7,090 nt of DNA from Phycisphaerales bacterium (GCA_020427625.1 JAGQOI010000474.1:1-7090), one strand, 5' to 3'. Counted from the stretch's first letter, positions 1-6,929 are shown. Translations and numbers: made by a program. Notes: generated by a model from the sequence alone, not told the origin.

Positions 1-1029
1 CGCACTCATCGACGATCCCGCGCCGTACGTCAGGCCCTCGTCGCTCCGCACCCGCTGCATGATGCGGCTGGAGAAGCCGTTGCCGCCGAGGATCTGGTTC
101 ATCACCATGATCGCCAGCCGGTCCGGATCGTCGCGACGGATCCCCCGCATGCCGATCGACACGCCCGCCTGCGGGAAGTCCTTCTCGACCGCACGCACGC
201 CCGGCTCCACGTCGTGCGGGACGTCGGGCGGATCGGCGACCGGCGGGCCCGGCGCCCAGTCGGCCAGCGCGGCACGCAGGGTCGCCAGCATCGCGTCGGG
301 CTCGAAATCGCCCGACACCGCGATGACGAGGTTGCCGGGATGGAAGATCGTCGCGTGCATCGAACGCAGATCCTCGATCGTCATGCCCTGCACGTCGTCG
401 AGCACCGGCTGACGCCCGAGGTACGAGTCGGCGCCGTACATGAGCCCATCCCACTCGCGCCCCAGCACGGCGCCGATCGTGTCGTTGCGCTGACGCAGAC
501 GCTCGATGACCTCGGCCTGGTACGTCGCGAACCGCGCCTCGTCGAACGCCGGCGTCCGCAGCATGTCCATGAACAACGCGAACGCGCGGTCGAAGTTCGA
601 CGACAGCGCGTTGAGCGACGCGAACGAGGTCGTGTCGCCGGCGCCCGTCGCGGCCAGTGCGGCGAGGTCGTCGAACCGGTCGTCGAGAACCTTCGGAATG
701 AGCGACGTCGTCCCGCCGCGACGCAGCATCGCGCCCGTCGCCTGCGCGAGACCGGTCCGGTGCGGCGGATCGAGGTACGACCCGCCGCGGAAGGTCATGG
801 TGAGCTGCACGAGCGGGAACTCGTGCGTCGGCGCGAGGTAGACGACGACGTCGCCGATCTCGTGACGGTAGTCGGCCGCGCGAGGCGGATCGAACCGCAG
901 CGGCGGATACACGAGCTGTTCGGGTCGATCCGGGATCGAGGCGCCGGCGGCCGGCGTGACGAAGGCGCCGGCGCCGAGCGTCGCGAGGAGCGCGACGCCG
1001 GTCGTGAGAAGATGGGTGCGGGTTCGCAT
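1..1029 (-). CDS. Exported M16-family protein lacking the zinc site (partial, C-terminus off the left edge)
   Basis: The frame is open from an ATG at 1029 to the window edge, giving 343 residues without a stop. Residues 1-30 look like a signal peptide: RTRT, a hydrophobic stretch, then small residues ending PAAGA. The fold follows M16 peptidases. Where active members have HxxEH in a context like GLAHFLEHMLFKGT, this protein reads GLAQATGAMLRRGG, so the three catalytic positions are Q96, G99 and A100 and it should not bind zinc. The second domain carries RVRSDEGLTYGAGSS (R328, Y335), resembling the R/Y pair that non-catalytic M16B subunits use to hold the substrate C-terminus. It starts 2 bases after the stop of the active M16 gene, and its GGAGGG ribosome site (1039-1044, 9 nt from the ATG) lies inside that gene, so the two are probably translationally coupled. 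The likely role is the partner subunit of a periplasmic or secreted heterodimeric protease. Family call strong; the heterodimer is inference. Confidence 0.88.
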   Translation of the reverse strand, partial: MRTRTHLLTTGVALLATLGAGAFVTPAAGASIPDRPEQLVYPPLRFDPPRAADYRHEIGDVVVYLAPTHEFPLVQLTMTFRGGSYLDPPHRTGLAQATGAMLRRGGTTSLIPKVLDDRFDDLAALAATGAGDTTSFASLNALSSNFDRAFALFMDMLRTPAFDEARFATYQAEVIERLRQRNDTIGAVLGREWDGLMYGADSYLGRQPVLDDVQGMTIEDLRSMHATIFHPGNLVIAVSGDFEPDAMLATLRAALADWAPGPPVADPPDVPHDVEPGVRAVEKDFPQAGVSIGMRGIRRDDPDRLAIMVMNQILGGNGFSSRIMQRVRSDEGLTYGAGSSMSA

Positions 1030-1031
1030 GG

Positions 1032-2792
1032 TCACTTGCCCTCCGGCGCATCGGCCTCGAGGGCGGCCTTGTGTTCGCGGAGGCGCTGGAGGACGTACTC
1101 CAGCGCCGGCTTGTGTTCGGACGGCAGGTTGTCCATCTGCGACCGGAGTCCGCTCAGCACGATGTCGCATTCGCCCGGCGTCTCGATGAGCAGCAGTCGT
1201 CCGAGCATCTGCTTGATCTGCGGACGCAGCGCGGGCGGGAACTGCGCGAGGTCGGCGTCCTCCTGCGTCCCGCTCGCCCGCGTGAACACGGCGACGGTGC
1301 GGTTCGTGTCGACGAGATAGGTGCGGGCGACCCGCATGATGTCCTCGGCGGTCACCGCGGCCTGCTTCGCCGTGCTCTCGTTGAGGTACTCCCAGCCGCC
1401 CAGCGCCTCGAAGTAGCCGAGCTGGATCATGAGCGCGAAGTTGCTCCGAAGACGCCGATACGAGTTCGCGACGAGCCGGTTCTTCACGCGCTCGAGCTCG
1501 AACGACGCGACCGGCTGGTTCTGGAGGCGGTTCACCTCCTCGTACCAGGCCTGCTCGATCTTCTCCGGCGGCGTGTCGCCGCGCGCCTCGCCGCTGAACG
1601 AGAAGGATCCCGCATAGCGCCGGCTGTCCTGGCCCGCGCCGACGTTCGTCGCGATCGCGTCGGCACCGTCCACCATGCGGGCGTACAGGCGACCGGTGCG
1701 CCCGTTGAGGATCTCGGCGAGCACGTCGAGGGCGAACGCGTCGGGATGGTTGAACGGCACCGAGTGGTAGCGGATCTCCACCTGCGGCGGACAGTCGCAC
1801 GACCCGAGCAGACGCATCTCCGCGTGCTGGGGAACCTCGAGCGTCACGACCGGCGGCGGCGGCGCGTCCGCGGCCTCGAGGCGGCCGAAGTACTCCCGCA
1901 GCATCGGCTTCACGACGGCCGGGTCGAAGTCGCCGACGATGACGCCGACGAGGTTGTTCGCGCGGTAGTACGTGTTCCAGTGCCGGCGCGCGTCCTCGAT
2001 GGAGTAGCTGTTCAGATCGCTCGGCCAGCCGATGACCGGGAACGCGTACGGCGAGGACTGCCAGAACATCGCGTCGAGCTGCTCGTTGAACTCGCCTGTC
2101 GGCGTCGAATCGATGCGCTGGCGGCGCTCCTCGTGCACCACGTCGCGCTCGGCGTAGAACTCGCGGAACACCGCGTCGCTCAGACGGTCCGACTCCATCC
2201 ACGCCCAGAACTCGATCTTGTTGCTCGGGATCGTCACGATGAAGAACGTGAGGTCGTGCGACGTGAACGCATTCATCTGCGAGCCGCCGATGCGCGAGTA
2301 CAGCGTCGAGAACTCGTCCTTCACGACGACCTCGCGCTGCTCGTCCATCGCCGCCCGCAACGCCGCCCGCAGCGCCGTCATCTCGTCGGTGAACTCCGCC
2401 GGATCCCACGGATCGAGCACCTCGCCCCGACGCCACCGCTCGTACTGCTCCGACCAGATCAACGCGTTCAGTCGGTGACGCAGCTCGTGCTGGCGCGCCG
2501 CCAGGGCGGCATCGCGGGCGGCATCCGTCGTGCCGATCGTGCTCGTGCCCTTGAACATCAGGTGCTCGAAGAAGTGACTCAGCCCGGTGATGCCCGGACG
2601 CTCGTTCACGCTGCCGACCCGCGCCAGCCAGCCCGCCGCGATGTTGTTCGGCTCGTCCCGGCGAGGCACGAGCAGGAACTCCATGCCGTTGTCCAGCACG
2701 AACGACTCCGCCGCGACCTGCTGGCCCGCGGCACTCCATGTGAACACGCCCGCCAGCGCCGGCGCCGCGGCCCACAGCATCCATCGTGTCAT
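1032..2792 (-). CDS. Secreted zinc metalloprotease, M16 (pitrilysin/insulinase) family, active subunit
   Basis: 586 residues. The start is the ATG at 2792, with GTGGAG six bases upstream and a signal peptide right after it (hydrophobic residues 5-22, likely cleavage near SAAG/QQ). The frame stays open far upstream of 2792, but that part is low-complexity GC-driven sequence with no signal. Domain one has the zinc motif HFFEH (H73, E76, H77) in GLSHFFEHLMFKGT. The third ligand is probably E221 or E222 in ERDVVHEERR. The gap from H77 to that glutamate is about 144 residues, against the usual ~75 in the family, because of a charged, helix-prone insertion at about residues 90-165. VGVIVGDFD (282-290) closes the first domain. 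The M16 C-terminal domain spans about 320-505, and a helical tail runs from 505 to 586. It should cleave peptides or unfolded proteins outside the cytoplasm, probably with the inactive protein encoded 2 bases downstream. A CxC (C332, C334) is present. Family assignment is firm; substrate unknown. Confidence 0.93.
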   Translation of the reverse strand: MTRWMLWAAAPALAGVFTWSAAGQQVAAESFVLDNGMEFLLVPRRDEPNNIAAGWLARVGSVNERPGITGLSHFFEHLMFKGTSTIGTTDAARDAALAARQHELRHRLNALIWSEQYERWRRGEVLDPWDPAEFTDEMTALRAALRAAMDEQREVVVKDEFSTLYSRIGGSQMNAFTSHDLTFFIVTIPSNKIEFWAWMESDRLSDAVFREFYAERDVVHEERRQRIDSTPTGEFNEQLDAMFWQSSPYAFPVIGWPSDLNSYSIEDARRHWNTYYRANNLVGVIVGDFDPAVVKPMLREYFGRLEAADAPPPPVVTLEVPQHAEMRLLGSCDCPPQVEIRYHSVPFNHPDAFALDVLAEILNGRTGRLYARMVDGADAIATNVGAGQDSRRYAGSFSFSGEARGDTPPEKIEQAWYEEVNRLQNQPVASFELERVKNRLVANSYRRLRSNFALMIQLGYFEALGGWEYLNESTAKQAAVTAEDIMRVARTYLVDTNRTVAVFTRASGTQEDADLAQFPPALRPQIKQMLGRLLLIETPGECDIVLSGLRSQMDNLPSEHKPALEYVLQRLREHKAALEADAPEGK

Positions 2793-2798
2793 GTCGGT

Positions 2799-2803
2799 CT
2801 CCA
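2799..2803 (-). promoter_or_regulatory. Ribosome binding site of the active M16 gene
   Basis: On the minus strand this reads TGGAG, six bases before the ATG at 2792. It decides the start: the frame continues upstream without a stop, but no other in-frame ATG there is followed by a signal peptide. Confidence 0.6.
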
Positions 2804-2815
2804 CGTCTGTTCGAA

Positions 2816-2839
2816 CCCGGGATCGGGAGGATCCCCGGG
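2816..2839 (-). other. Hairpin-forming inverted repeat in the M16 operon leader
   Basis: Two alternative stems overlap here. GGGATC (2819-2824) pairs with GATCCC (2830-2835) across a 5-base loop, and CCCGGG (2816-2821) can pair with CCCGGG (2834-2839). It lies between the candidate -10 box and the ribosome site, so it would be part of the roughly 60-base 5' leader of the mRNA. It does not cover the ribosome site. Function unknown; in sequence this rich in GC, short stems arise easily. Confidence 0.35.
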
Positions 2840-2861
2840 ATGGTCCCACGTCGGGGGGCGG

Positions 2862-2867
2862 ATTATA
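2862..2867 (-). promoter_or_regulatory. Candidate -10 box (TATAAT) for the M16 operon
   Basis: The minus strand reads CCTATAATCC, a perfect sigma-70-type -10 hexamer in otherwise GC-rich sequence, 69 bases upstream of the protease ATG. A start site near 2855 would leave a leader of about 63 bases. The -35 region at 17-base spacing reads GCAACC and matches the TTGACA consensus poorly, so the promoter may need an activator. Two 10-bp palindromes lie where -35 or regulator binding would be: CGGGCGCCCG at 2890-2899 and CGCGATCGCG at 2904-2913. Confidence 0.5.
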
Positions 2868-2956
2868 GGGCCGACGATGCGCCCGGTTGCGGGCGCCCGT
2901 CGCCGCGATCGCGCCGTTCCGCGAAAACGTCGTGCGGGCGATCCGGCGCGTCGTGT

Positions 2957-2962
2957 TAGGAT
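2957..2962 (+). promoter_or_regulatory. Candidate -10 box (TAGGAT) for the nuclease/lipoprotein pair
   Basis: TAGGAT lies 82 bases before the ATG at 3045, in the context GTGTTAGGATGG. The same hexamer occurs at 5444-5449, upstream of the other dockerin-tailed gene. No -35 element is recognisable. The divergent region between this box and the M16 box (about 90 bp) otherwise holds only short GC palindromes. Confidence 0.3.
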
Positions 2963-3044
2963 GGTCCTCCCGATGAACCCCATGTCCGACGGCGGGTTCC
3001 GTCCCGATGCCGTCGCGGGGTGTGCCCTTGGAGAGGAGCCTTCG

Positions 3045-4910
3045 ATGAGACGTCCGATCGTCATGCCGCCGTGGTGCGCCGTCGTCGCCGCCGTCGCCGC
3101 GCTGCTGGGAACGGTCGCGCCCGCGGTCGCCCAACTGCGGGTCGTGAACTACAACGTCGCCCACCTCGGCGGGGATCTCGACGCGCTGGAGGACGTGTTC
3201 GCGGCCCTGAACACCGACGATCGACCCGGCTTCGCGGTGGCGCCGCAGGTGTACGTGCTCCAGGAGGTGCGCACGAACGACGTGAGCACGATCCTCGCCC
3301 GCCTCAACGCCGCGTCGCCGCCCGGCGTCGTCTACTCGGTCGGCACGTACACGAGCATCGGCAACGAGGACGGCGCGGCGGGCGCGCAGGCGATGTTCTA
3401 TCGCGCCGACACCTTCCAGGAGACGATCGCGCTGCACAAGGACATCTTCACGGGCGCATCCCGATACGCGGACCGGTGGCATCTCAGGCTCGTCGGGTAC
3501 TCGAGCCCGGCCGCGTCGTTCTACATCTACTCGGCCCACCTCAAGGCCGGCACCGCGCAGGCCGACCAGGACGATCGCGCCGACGGCGCCGATGCGATCC
3601 GCGACGACGCCGATGCGCTGCCGAACGGAACGAACATCATCATCTGCGGCGACATGAACATCTACACGAACACCGAACCCGCGTACCAGCGGTTCATCAG
3701 CGCCGGCAACGGCCAGACCATCGATCCGCTCGGCAGCGGGTCGTGGGCCGGCGCCGCGAACGCGATCAAGCACTCGCAGTCCCCCCGCCTCCCGAACGTC
3801 GGAGGACTCACCGGCGGCGGCATGGACGACCGCTTCGACTTCCAACTGCCGTCCGGTGAACTGCACGACGGCGGCGGCATCGCACTGCTCCCCGGCGTCT
3901 ACCGATCCGTCGGCAACGACGGCGCGCACTACAACGACTCGATCAACGCCGGCAACAACACCTACTACCCCGGCCAGACCTCGCGATCCAACGCGCTCGC
4001 CGACGACCTCTACAACGCCTCCGATCACGTGCCCGTCGTCGCCGAATACCAGGTCCCCGCCGTCATCGGCGCCGTGGCACCGCCCTCCTTCGGACGCGTC
4101 CTCCAGAACGCCGCCGCGACCGTGACCGTCGTCATCACCAACGATGCCGCCGTCATCGTGCCCGAAGGCGCCGACGAACTCGACTTCACCGTCGCCGGAG
4201 CGAACGGGATCGGCGGCACGTTCGGCGGATCCGTCCTCGCGGGCGGCGGCGCGGCCGTGCACGTCCTGCCCATCGATACCGCCGCCTTCGGACCCGTCAG
4301 CGGCACGATCAACGTGACCTCCGCCAACGAGGCCGTTGAGGGCTCGCCGACGGTGCTCGGTTCGAGCGGCACCGTCGTTCGACACGCCGCGCCGTCGTTC
4401 TCCGGACGCGCGCCCATCGTCGACGTCATCGTCGACCGCACGTTCGAGGCCGACTCGGGCGTGCGGACCATCGAGGTGGACGTGCACAACCTCGGCTTCG
4501 ACGCCCTCCAGGCGCTGCTCGACATCGACGCGGTGTCGAGTCCCGATGCCCCGTTCAGCTACGTCGGCGGCGACGCGGCCGACATCGGTGCCGCGCCCGT
4601 CACCCTCACGTATGCCGTCGACACCGCGGGCCTCGCGCCCGGCGTCGTCGAGGCGACGAGCACGCTGCTCGTGAGCGACGAGGACCTGCCCGGCGAGATG
4701 CAGACGCTCCTGTCCGTCACCTTCAGCGTGACCATCGAGGGTGATGCGCGTCCGATCCCGGGCGATCTCGACGGCGACGGCGTCGTCGGACCCGCCGATC
4801 TCGCGATCCTCCTCGCGGCCTGGGGCAGCGATGATCCCGATGCCGATCTCGATGACGACGGCGCCGTCGGGCCGACCGATCTCGCCATCCTGCTCGCGAA
4901 CTGGGGCTGA
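3045..4910 (+). CDS. Secreted endonuclease/exonuclease/phosphatase-family protein with dockerin-like C-terminus
   Basis: 621 residues. The ATG at 3045 is chosen because GAGAGGAG (3031-3038) precedes it by six bases and a signal peptide follows (hydrophobic 11-29, AVA/Q cleavage near residue 29); in-frame ATGs at 2961, 2973 and 2982 lack both. Residues 31-338 carry the full set of EEP-fold motifs: VVNYNVAH (N35, N37), LQEV (E74, metal ligand), YSAHLKAG (H165), CGDMNIY (D203, N205), DDRFDFQL (D262, D265) and NASDHVPV (D327, H328). This predicts a Mg-dependent phosphodiesterase or phosphatase acting outside the cytoplasm, possibly a DNase, though EEP folds also act on phospholipids and inositol phosphates. 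Residues 340-570 are beta-rich, probably two Ig-like domains. Residues 574-621 hold two EF-hand loops (D574/D576/D578/D585 and D601/D603/D605/D612), each followed by an AILLAxWG helix. Such tails are widespread in planctomycetes; their binding partner is unclear. The next gene starts 2 bases after the stop. Confidence 0.9.
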   Translation: MRRPIVMPPWCAVVAAVAALLGTVAPAVAQLRVVNYNVAHLGGDLDALEDVFAALNTDDRPGFAVAPQVYVLQEVRTNDVSTILARLNAASPPGVVYSVGTYTSIGNEDGAAGAQAMFYRADTFQETIALHKDIFTGASRYADRWHLRLVGYSSPAASFYIYSAHLKAGTAQADQDDRADGADAIRDDADALPNGTNIIICGDMNIYTNTEPAYQRFISAGNGQTIDPLGSGSWAGAANAIKHSQSPRLPNVGGLTGGGMDDRFDFQLPSGELHDGGGIALLPGVYRSVGNDGAHYNDSINAGNNTYYPGQTSRSNALADDLYNASDHVPVVAEYQVPAVIGAVAPPSFGRVLQNAAATVTVVITNDAAVIVPEGADELDFTVAGANGIGGTFGGSVLAGGGAAVHVLPIDTAAFGPVSGTINVTSANEAVEGSPTVLGSSGTVVRHAAPSFSGRAPIVDVIVDRTFEADSGVRTIEVDVHNLGFDALQALLDIDAVSSPDAPFSYVGGDAADIGAAPVTLTYAVDTAGLAPGVVEATSTLLVSDEDLPGEMQTLLSVTFSVTIEGDARPIPGDLDGDGVVGPADLAILLAAWGSDDPDADLDDDGAVGPTDLAILLANWG

Positions 4911-4912
4911 GC

Positions 4913-5344
4913 GTGGCGATGCGATCGAGCCTGAAGGTGCTCGCCCTGCGGGTGGTCGTGACGATGCTCGTCGCCTGCGGGCCGCTCTGCGGATGCGGAT
5001 CGGTCACGCTCGTCGTGTCCCTCGACGAAGCGCTTCGCGCGACGTCCACCGTCGTCCCCGTCGAGGTTCGCGGCATCGTCGGCGCCGGCGCGGCGCGGGA
5101 CGTCCTGCGCACCACGTTCGAGCCCGGACACGTCGGGCCGATCGTGCTCGAGCCCGGACATCCGCTGCGCGAGCGGTGGCGTGACGAGGGCGTGCGCCGC
5201 GCGCGGGTCACGGCGGACATCCCCGGCGTCGACGAGACGAGACAGACCGTCGAGGTCGATCTCGATCCCGCGGCATGGACGGCGGGACGCGTCGAGGTGC
5301 GCGTCGGCGCGCGCGGCGTCCGGGTCGTCACGCCGCCGCGATGA
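4913..5344 (+). CDS. Small putative lipoprotein, function unknown
   Basis: 143 residues from the GTG at 4913, or 141 from the ATG at 4919; neither has a strong ribosome site (only GGGG at 4903-4906). It starts 2 bases after the nuclease stop, suggesting one transcript and coupled translation. A basic N-terminus (MRSSLK) and hydrophobic stretch lead to LVAC (C22), which fits a lipobox; a second possible one is LCGC (C28). The remainder alternates hydrophobic residues in short segments (VTLVVSL, VPVEVRGIV, GPIVLE, TVEVDLD, RVEVRVGARGVRVV), predicting a small beta-sandwich facing the periplasm or outside. EPGH occurs twice, ten residues apart (70-73, 80-83), encoded by a 13-bp direct repeat (5118-5130, 5148-5160). 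I do not recognise the family. The coding frame is supported by position, signal sequence and composition rather than by homology. Confidence 0.66.
   Translation: MAMRSSLKVLALRVVVTMLVACGPLCGCGSVTLVVSLDEALRATSTVVPVEVRGIVGAGAARDVLRTTFEPGHVGPIVLEPGHPLRERWRDEGVRRARVTADIPGVDETRQTVEVDLDPAAWTAGRVEVRVGARGVRVVTPPR
5118..5160 (+). repeat. 13-bp direct repeat encoding the EPGH pair
   Basis: TCGAGCCCGGACA occurs at 5118-5130 and again at 5148-5160, exactly 30 bases apart and in the same frame, so it encodes two EPGH motifs ten residues apart. It could be a small internal duplication or simply a repeated protein motif. Confidence 0.5.
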
Positions 5345-5415
5345 CCGGCGCGCGAGCCGCCTGCGGGCTTCGTTGGGGCGTTGCGCCGGGTCCGACGCCG
5401 TTTTCGCCGGAATTT

Positions 5416-5449
5416 TCGGCTGTTGCCGGACTCTCAGCCGAGGTAGGAT
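5416..5449 (+). promoter_or_regulatory. Candidate promoter with overlapping operator-like inverted repeat, upstream of the HAF gene
   Basis: A 7-bp perfect inverted repeat, TCGGCTG (5416-5422) and CAGCCGA (5435-5441), has arms separated by 12 bases. Three bases after it comes TAGGAT (5444-5449), a plausible -10 box. The spacer contains TTGCCG (5423-5428), a weak -35-like sequence 15 bases from the -10. A regulator binding the repeat would cover the -35 region. An alternative is a weak terminator for the genes to the left, but no T-run follows. The surrounding 5400-5425 stretch is locally AT-richer than its neighbours, as expected of a promoter. Confidence 0.35.
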
Positions 5450-5554
5450 TGAGGTTCGCGCGTCCTCAACCGACGCGAGAGTCGCGTGCCCTGGATGGTG
5501 GCGCCCGACGTTGGGAGGCAGGGGTCGTCCCGGATCTGAGAGAGGTCACGACGC
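5450..5554 (+). other. Untranslated leader of the HAF-repeat gene, with small hairpin
   Basis: If the promoter call is right, the leader is about 100 bases. It contains one perfect hairpin, ACGCGA (5473-5478) and TCGCGT (5482-5487), with a 3-base loop. AGAGG (5541-5545) sits nine bases before the ATG and serves as ribosome site. I recognise no riboswitch. A frame starting at the ATGA overlap at 5341 runs through here but has no protein-like features. Confidence 0.3.
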
Positions 5555-6859
5555 ATGAGTCCGAGGAAGAGTGTTCGTCCGCTGATACTGCGCCATCGTG
5601 CCATGACGCCCTGCACCATCGTGCTCGTGACGATGGGCGCGCTCGCCGGAGGGGTCGATGATCCGACCGGATCCACCTTGTGCAGCGGCGCGGCCGAGGG
5701 GCCATGCTTCGCCGGACTCGGCGATCTGCCCGGCGGCGGCCAGGGCAGTCAGGCGCTCGGCATCGCCGCATCGGGCTCCGCCGTCGTCGGTCAGAGCCAG
5801 TCTCAGACCTCCGGCGAGGCGTTCCGCTGGACGGTCGCCGGCATGGAAGGCCTCGGGTTCGTCGCGAACGGCTCGAACAGCCGCGCCATCGCATCGTCCG
5901 CGGACGGCAACATCATCGTCGGCGCAGGGACCGATCAGCTCGGCTTCGTGCAGGCCTTTCGCTGGACCTCTCACGACGGCATGCAGGCGCTGCCGACGCT
6001 CGACGGCGGCGCGGAGTCCAGCGCGGTCGCCGTGAACGGTGGCGGAACCATCGCCGTCGGATGGTCGACCTACATCGACGGATCCACCGAAGCGCAGGTC
6101 TGGCGCGAGAAGGAAACGACCGGACTCGGCGACCTGCCCGGTGGTCTCATGACGAGTCGCGCGGCCGCGCTGTCGGACGACGGTTCGGTCGTCGTCGGCT
6201 GGGGCAATTCGGGTGTCACCGAGGCGTTCCGCTGGACCGAGGACGAGGGCATGGTCGGGATCGGTTTTCTGCCCGGCGCGATTCTCAACGGCAGTCAGGC
6301 GTTCGGGGTGTCGCAGGACGGCACGCACGTCGTCGGCATGTCATGGTCGCCCACCGGCATCGAGGCATTCCACTGGTCGGCGGCGGGCGGCATGGCGGGC
6401 CTGGGCGATCTGCCGGGCGGGAGCGCGCTCGATTTCAGTTTCGCCTTCGATGTGTCGGCGGACGGTCGGGTGATCGTCGGTCTCGGCCAGGACGACGACG
6501 GCGGTGCTGCGGTGATCTGGATGGATGGCGTGATCCACCGTCTCCAGGACGTTCTGGAGGACGAATACGGTCTCGTGTTGCCCGGCTGGCATCTCGCCGA
6601 GGCGAAGGCGGTCTCGGCCGACGGCCGCACGATCGTCGGGATCGGCTATCACGACGATCTGCCCGAGGGCTGGATCGTGCGTCTGCCGGGCCCGTGCACC
6701 ATCGACCTCGACGGCGACGGCCTGATCGACACGACCGACCTGAACATCGTGCTGGCGAACTGGGGCGAATCGGGCGGCATCGCCGACCTGAACGCCAGCG
6801 GCCTCGTCGACGCCGCCGACCTCACCATCATCCTCGCCAACTGGGGCGAGTGTCCCTGA
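5555..6859 (+). CDS. Exported HAF-repeat protein with dockerin-like C-terminus
   Basis: 434 residues. The ATG at 5555 follows AGAGG by nine bases; an internal start at M17 (5603) would give a shorter, more conventional signal peptide. Hydrophobic residues 18-32 (ALAGG) form the export signal. Residues 54-378 are repeats of the extracellular HAF type, with signatures GLGDLPGG, SxAxxxSxDGxxVVG, EAFRWT and GM.GLG. The core S.A....DG..VG appears seven times, starting near residues 65, 109, 155, 201, 247, 295 and 348, spaced 44, 46, 46, 46, 48 and 53. Seven four-stranded units would suit a seven-bladed beta-propeller (inference). Residues 384-431 hold two EF-hand loops: D384/D386/D388/D395, and a weaker D411/N413/S415/D422, each ending in LANWG. 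C43/C51 and C381/C433 could form disulfides. The role is unknown, probably surface or matrix; no catalytic motif is visible. The last codons lie inside a duplicated segment whose second copy is at 6985. Confidence 0.88.
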   Translation: MSPRKSVRPLILRHRAMTPCTIVLVTMGALAGGVDDPTGSTLCSGAAEGPCFAGLGDLPGGGQGSQALGIAASGSAVVGQSQSQTSGEAFRWTVAGMEGLGFVANGSNSRAIASSADGNIIVGAGTDQLGFVQAFRWTSHDGMQALPTLDGGAESSAVAVNGGGTIAVGWSTYIDGSTEAQVWREKETTGLGDLPGGLMTSRAAALSDDGSVVVGWGNSGVTEAFRWTEDEGMVGIGFLPGAILNGSQAFGVSQDGTHVVGMSWSPTGIEAFHWSAAGGMAGLGDLPGGSALDFSFAFDVSADGRVIVGLGQDDDGGAAVIWMDGVIHRLQDVLEDEYGLVLPGWHLAEAKAVSADGRTIVGIGYHDDLPEGWIVRLPGPCTIDLDGDGLIDTTDLNIVLANWGESGGIADLNASGLVDAADLTIILANWGECP

Positions 6860-6928
6860 CGGACCCGCCGCCACGCACCCACCATCTCACGCGCGGCCAG
6901 TCTGGGACAGTTCCCGGAACTGTCCCAA
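6828..6928 (+). repeat. Segmental duplication, copy A (spans the end of the HAF gene)
   Basis: This 101-bp stretch matches 6985-7090. It runs from codons for the final EF-hand helix, through Trp-Gly-Glu-Cys-Pro and the stop at 6857-6859, into the non-coding sequence and the first palindrome. Shared blocks include GACGGACCCGCC and ACGCGCGGCCAGTCTGGG. Copy B lacks 1 and 4 bases and carries an extra 10-bp tandem repeat. Confidence 0.72.
6898..6928. repeat. 31-bp palindromic unit, copy 1
   Basis: CAGTC is followed by a perfect 25-bp palindrome (6903-6927; arms TGGGACAGTTCC and its reverse complement around a central C) and a trailing A. Identical over all 31 bases to the units at 6941 and 7060. 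Lies 38 bases after the HAF stop. A 12-bp stem could aid transcript ending or stability, but there is no T-run, so I do not call a terminator. Confidence 0.9.
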
Positions 6929-6929
6929 A

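Noticed and set aside
1071..3044. Very long open frame on the plus strand opposite both M16 genes, continuous with the nuclease frame
   Set aside because: It encodes Arg/Val/Glu/His-rich sequence with no domain, typical of an antisense frame kept open by high GC at codon ends. The real start at 3045 has a ribosome site and signal peptide.
2793..4487. Upstream extension of the M16 frame on the minus strand
   Set aside because: It runs antisense through the nuclease, is low-complexity Val/Arg/Asp-rich, and the ATG at 2792 has both a ribosome site and signal peptide.
5341..5661. Possible small gene starting in an ATGA overlap with the lipoprotein stop
   Set aside because: No ribosome site or domain; it crosses the candidate promoter and leader and overlaps the HAF gene start out of frame, ending in Arg-rich antisense-like sequence.
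6903..6927. Intrinsic terminator after the HAF gene
   Set aside because: The stem is strong, but the sequence after it is AAATGTGG with no T-run on the plus strand. It may still affect RNA stability.
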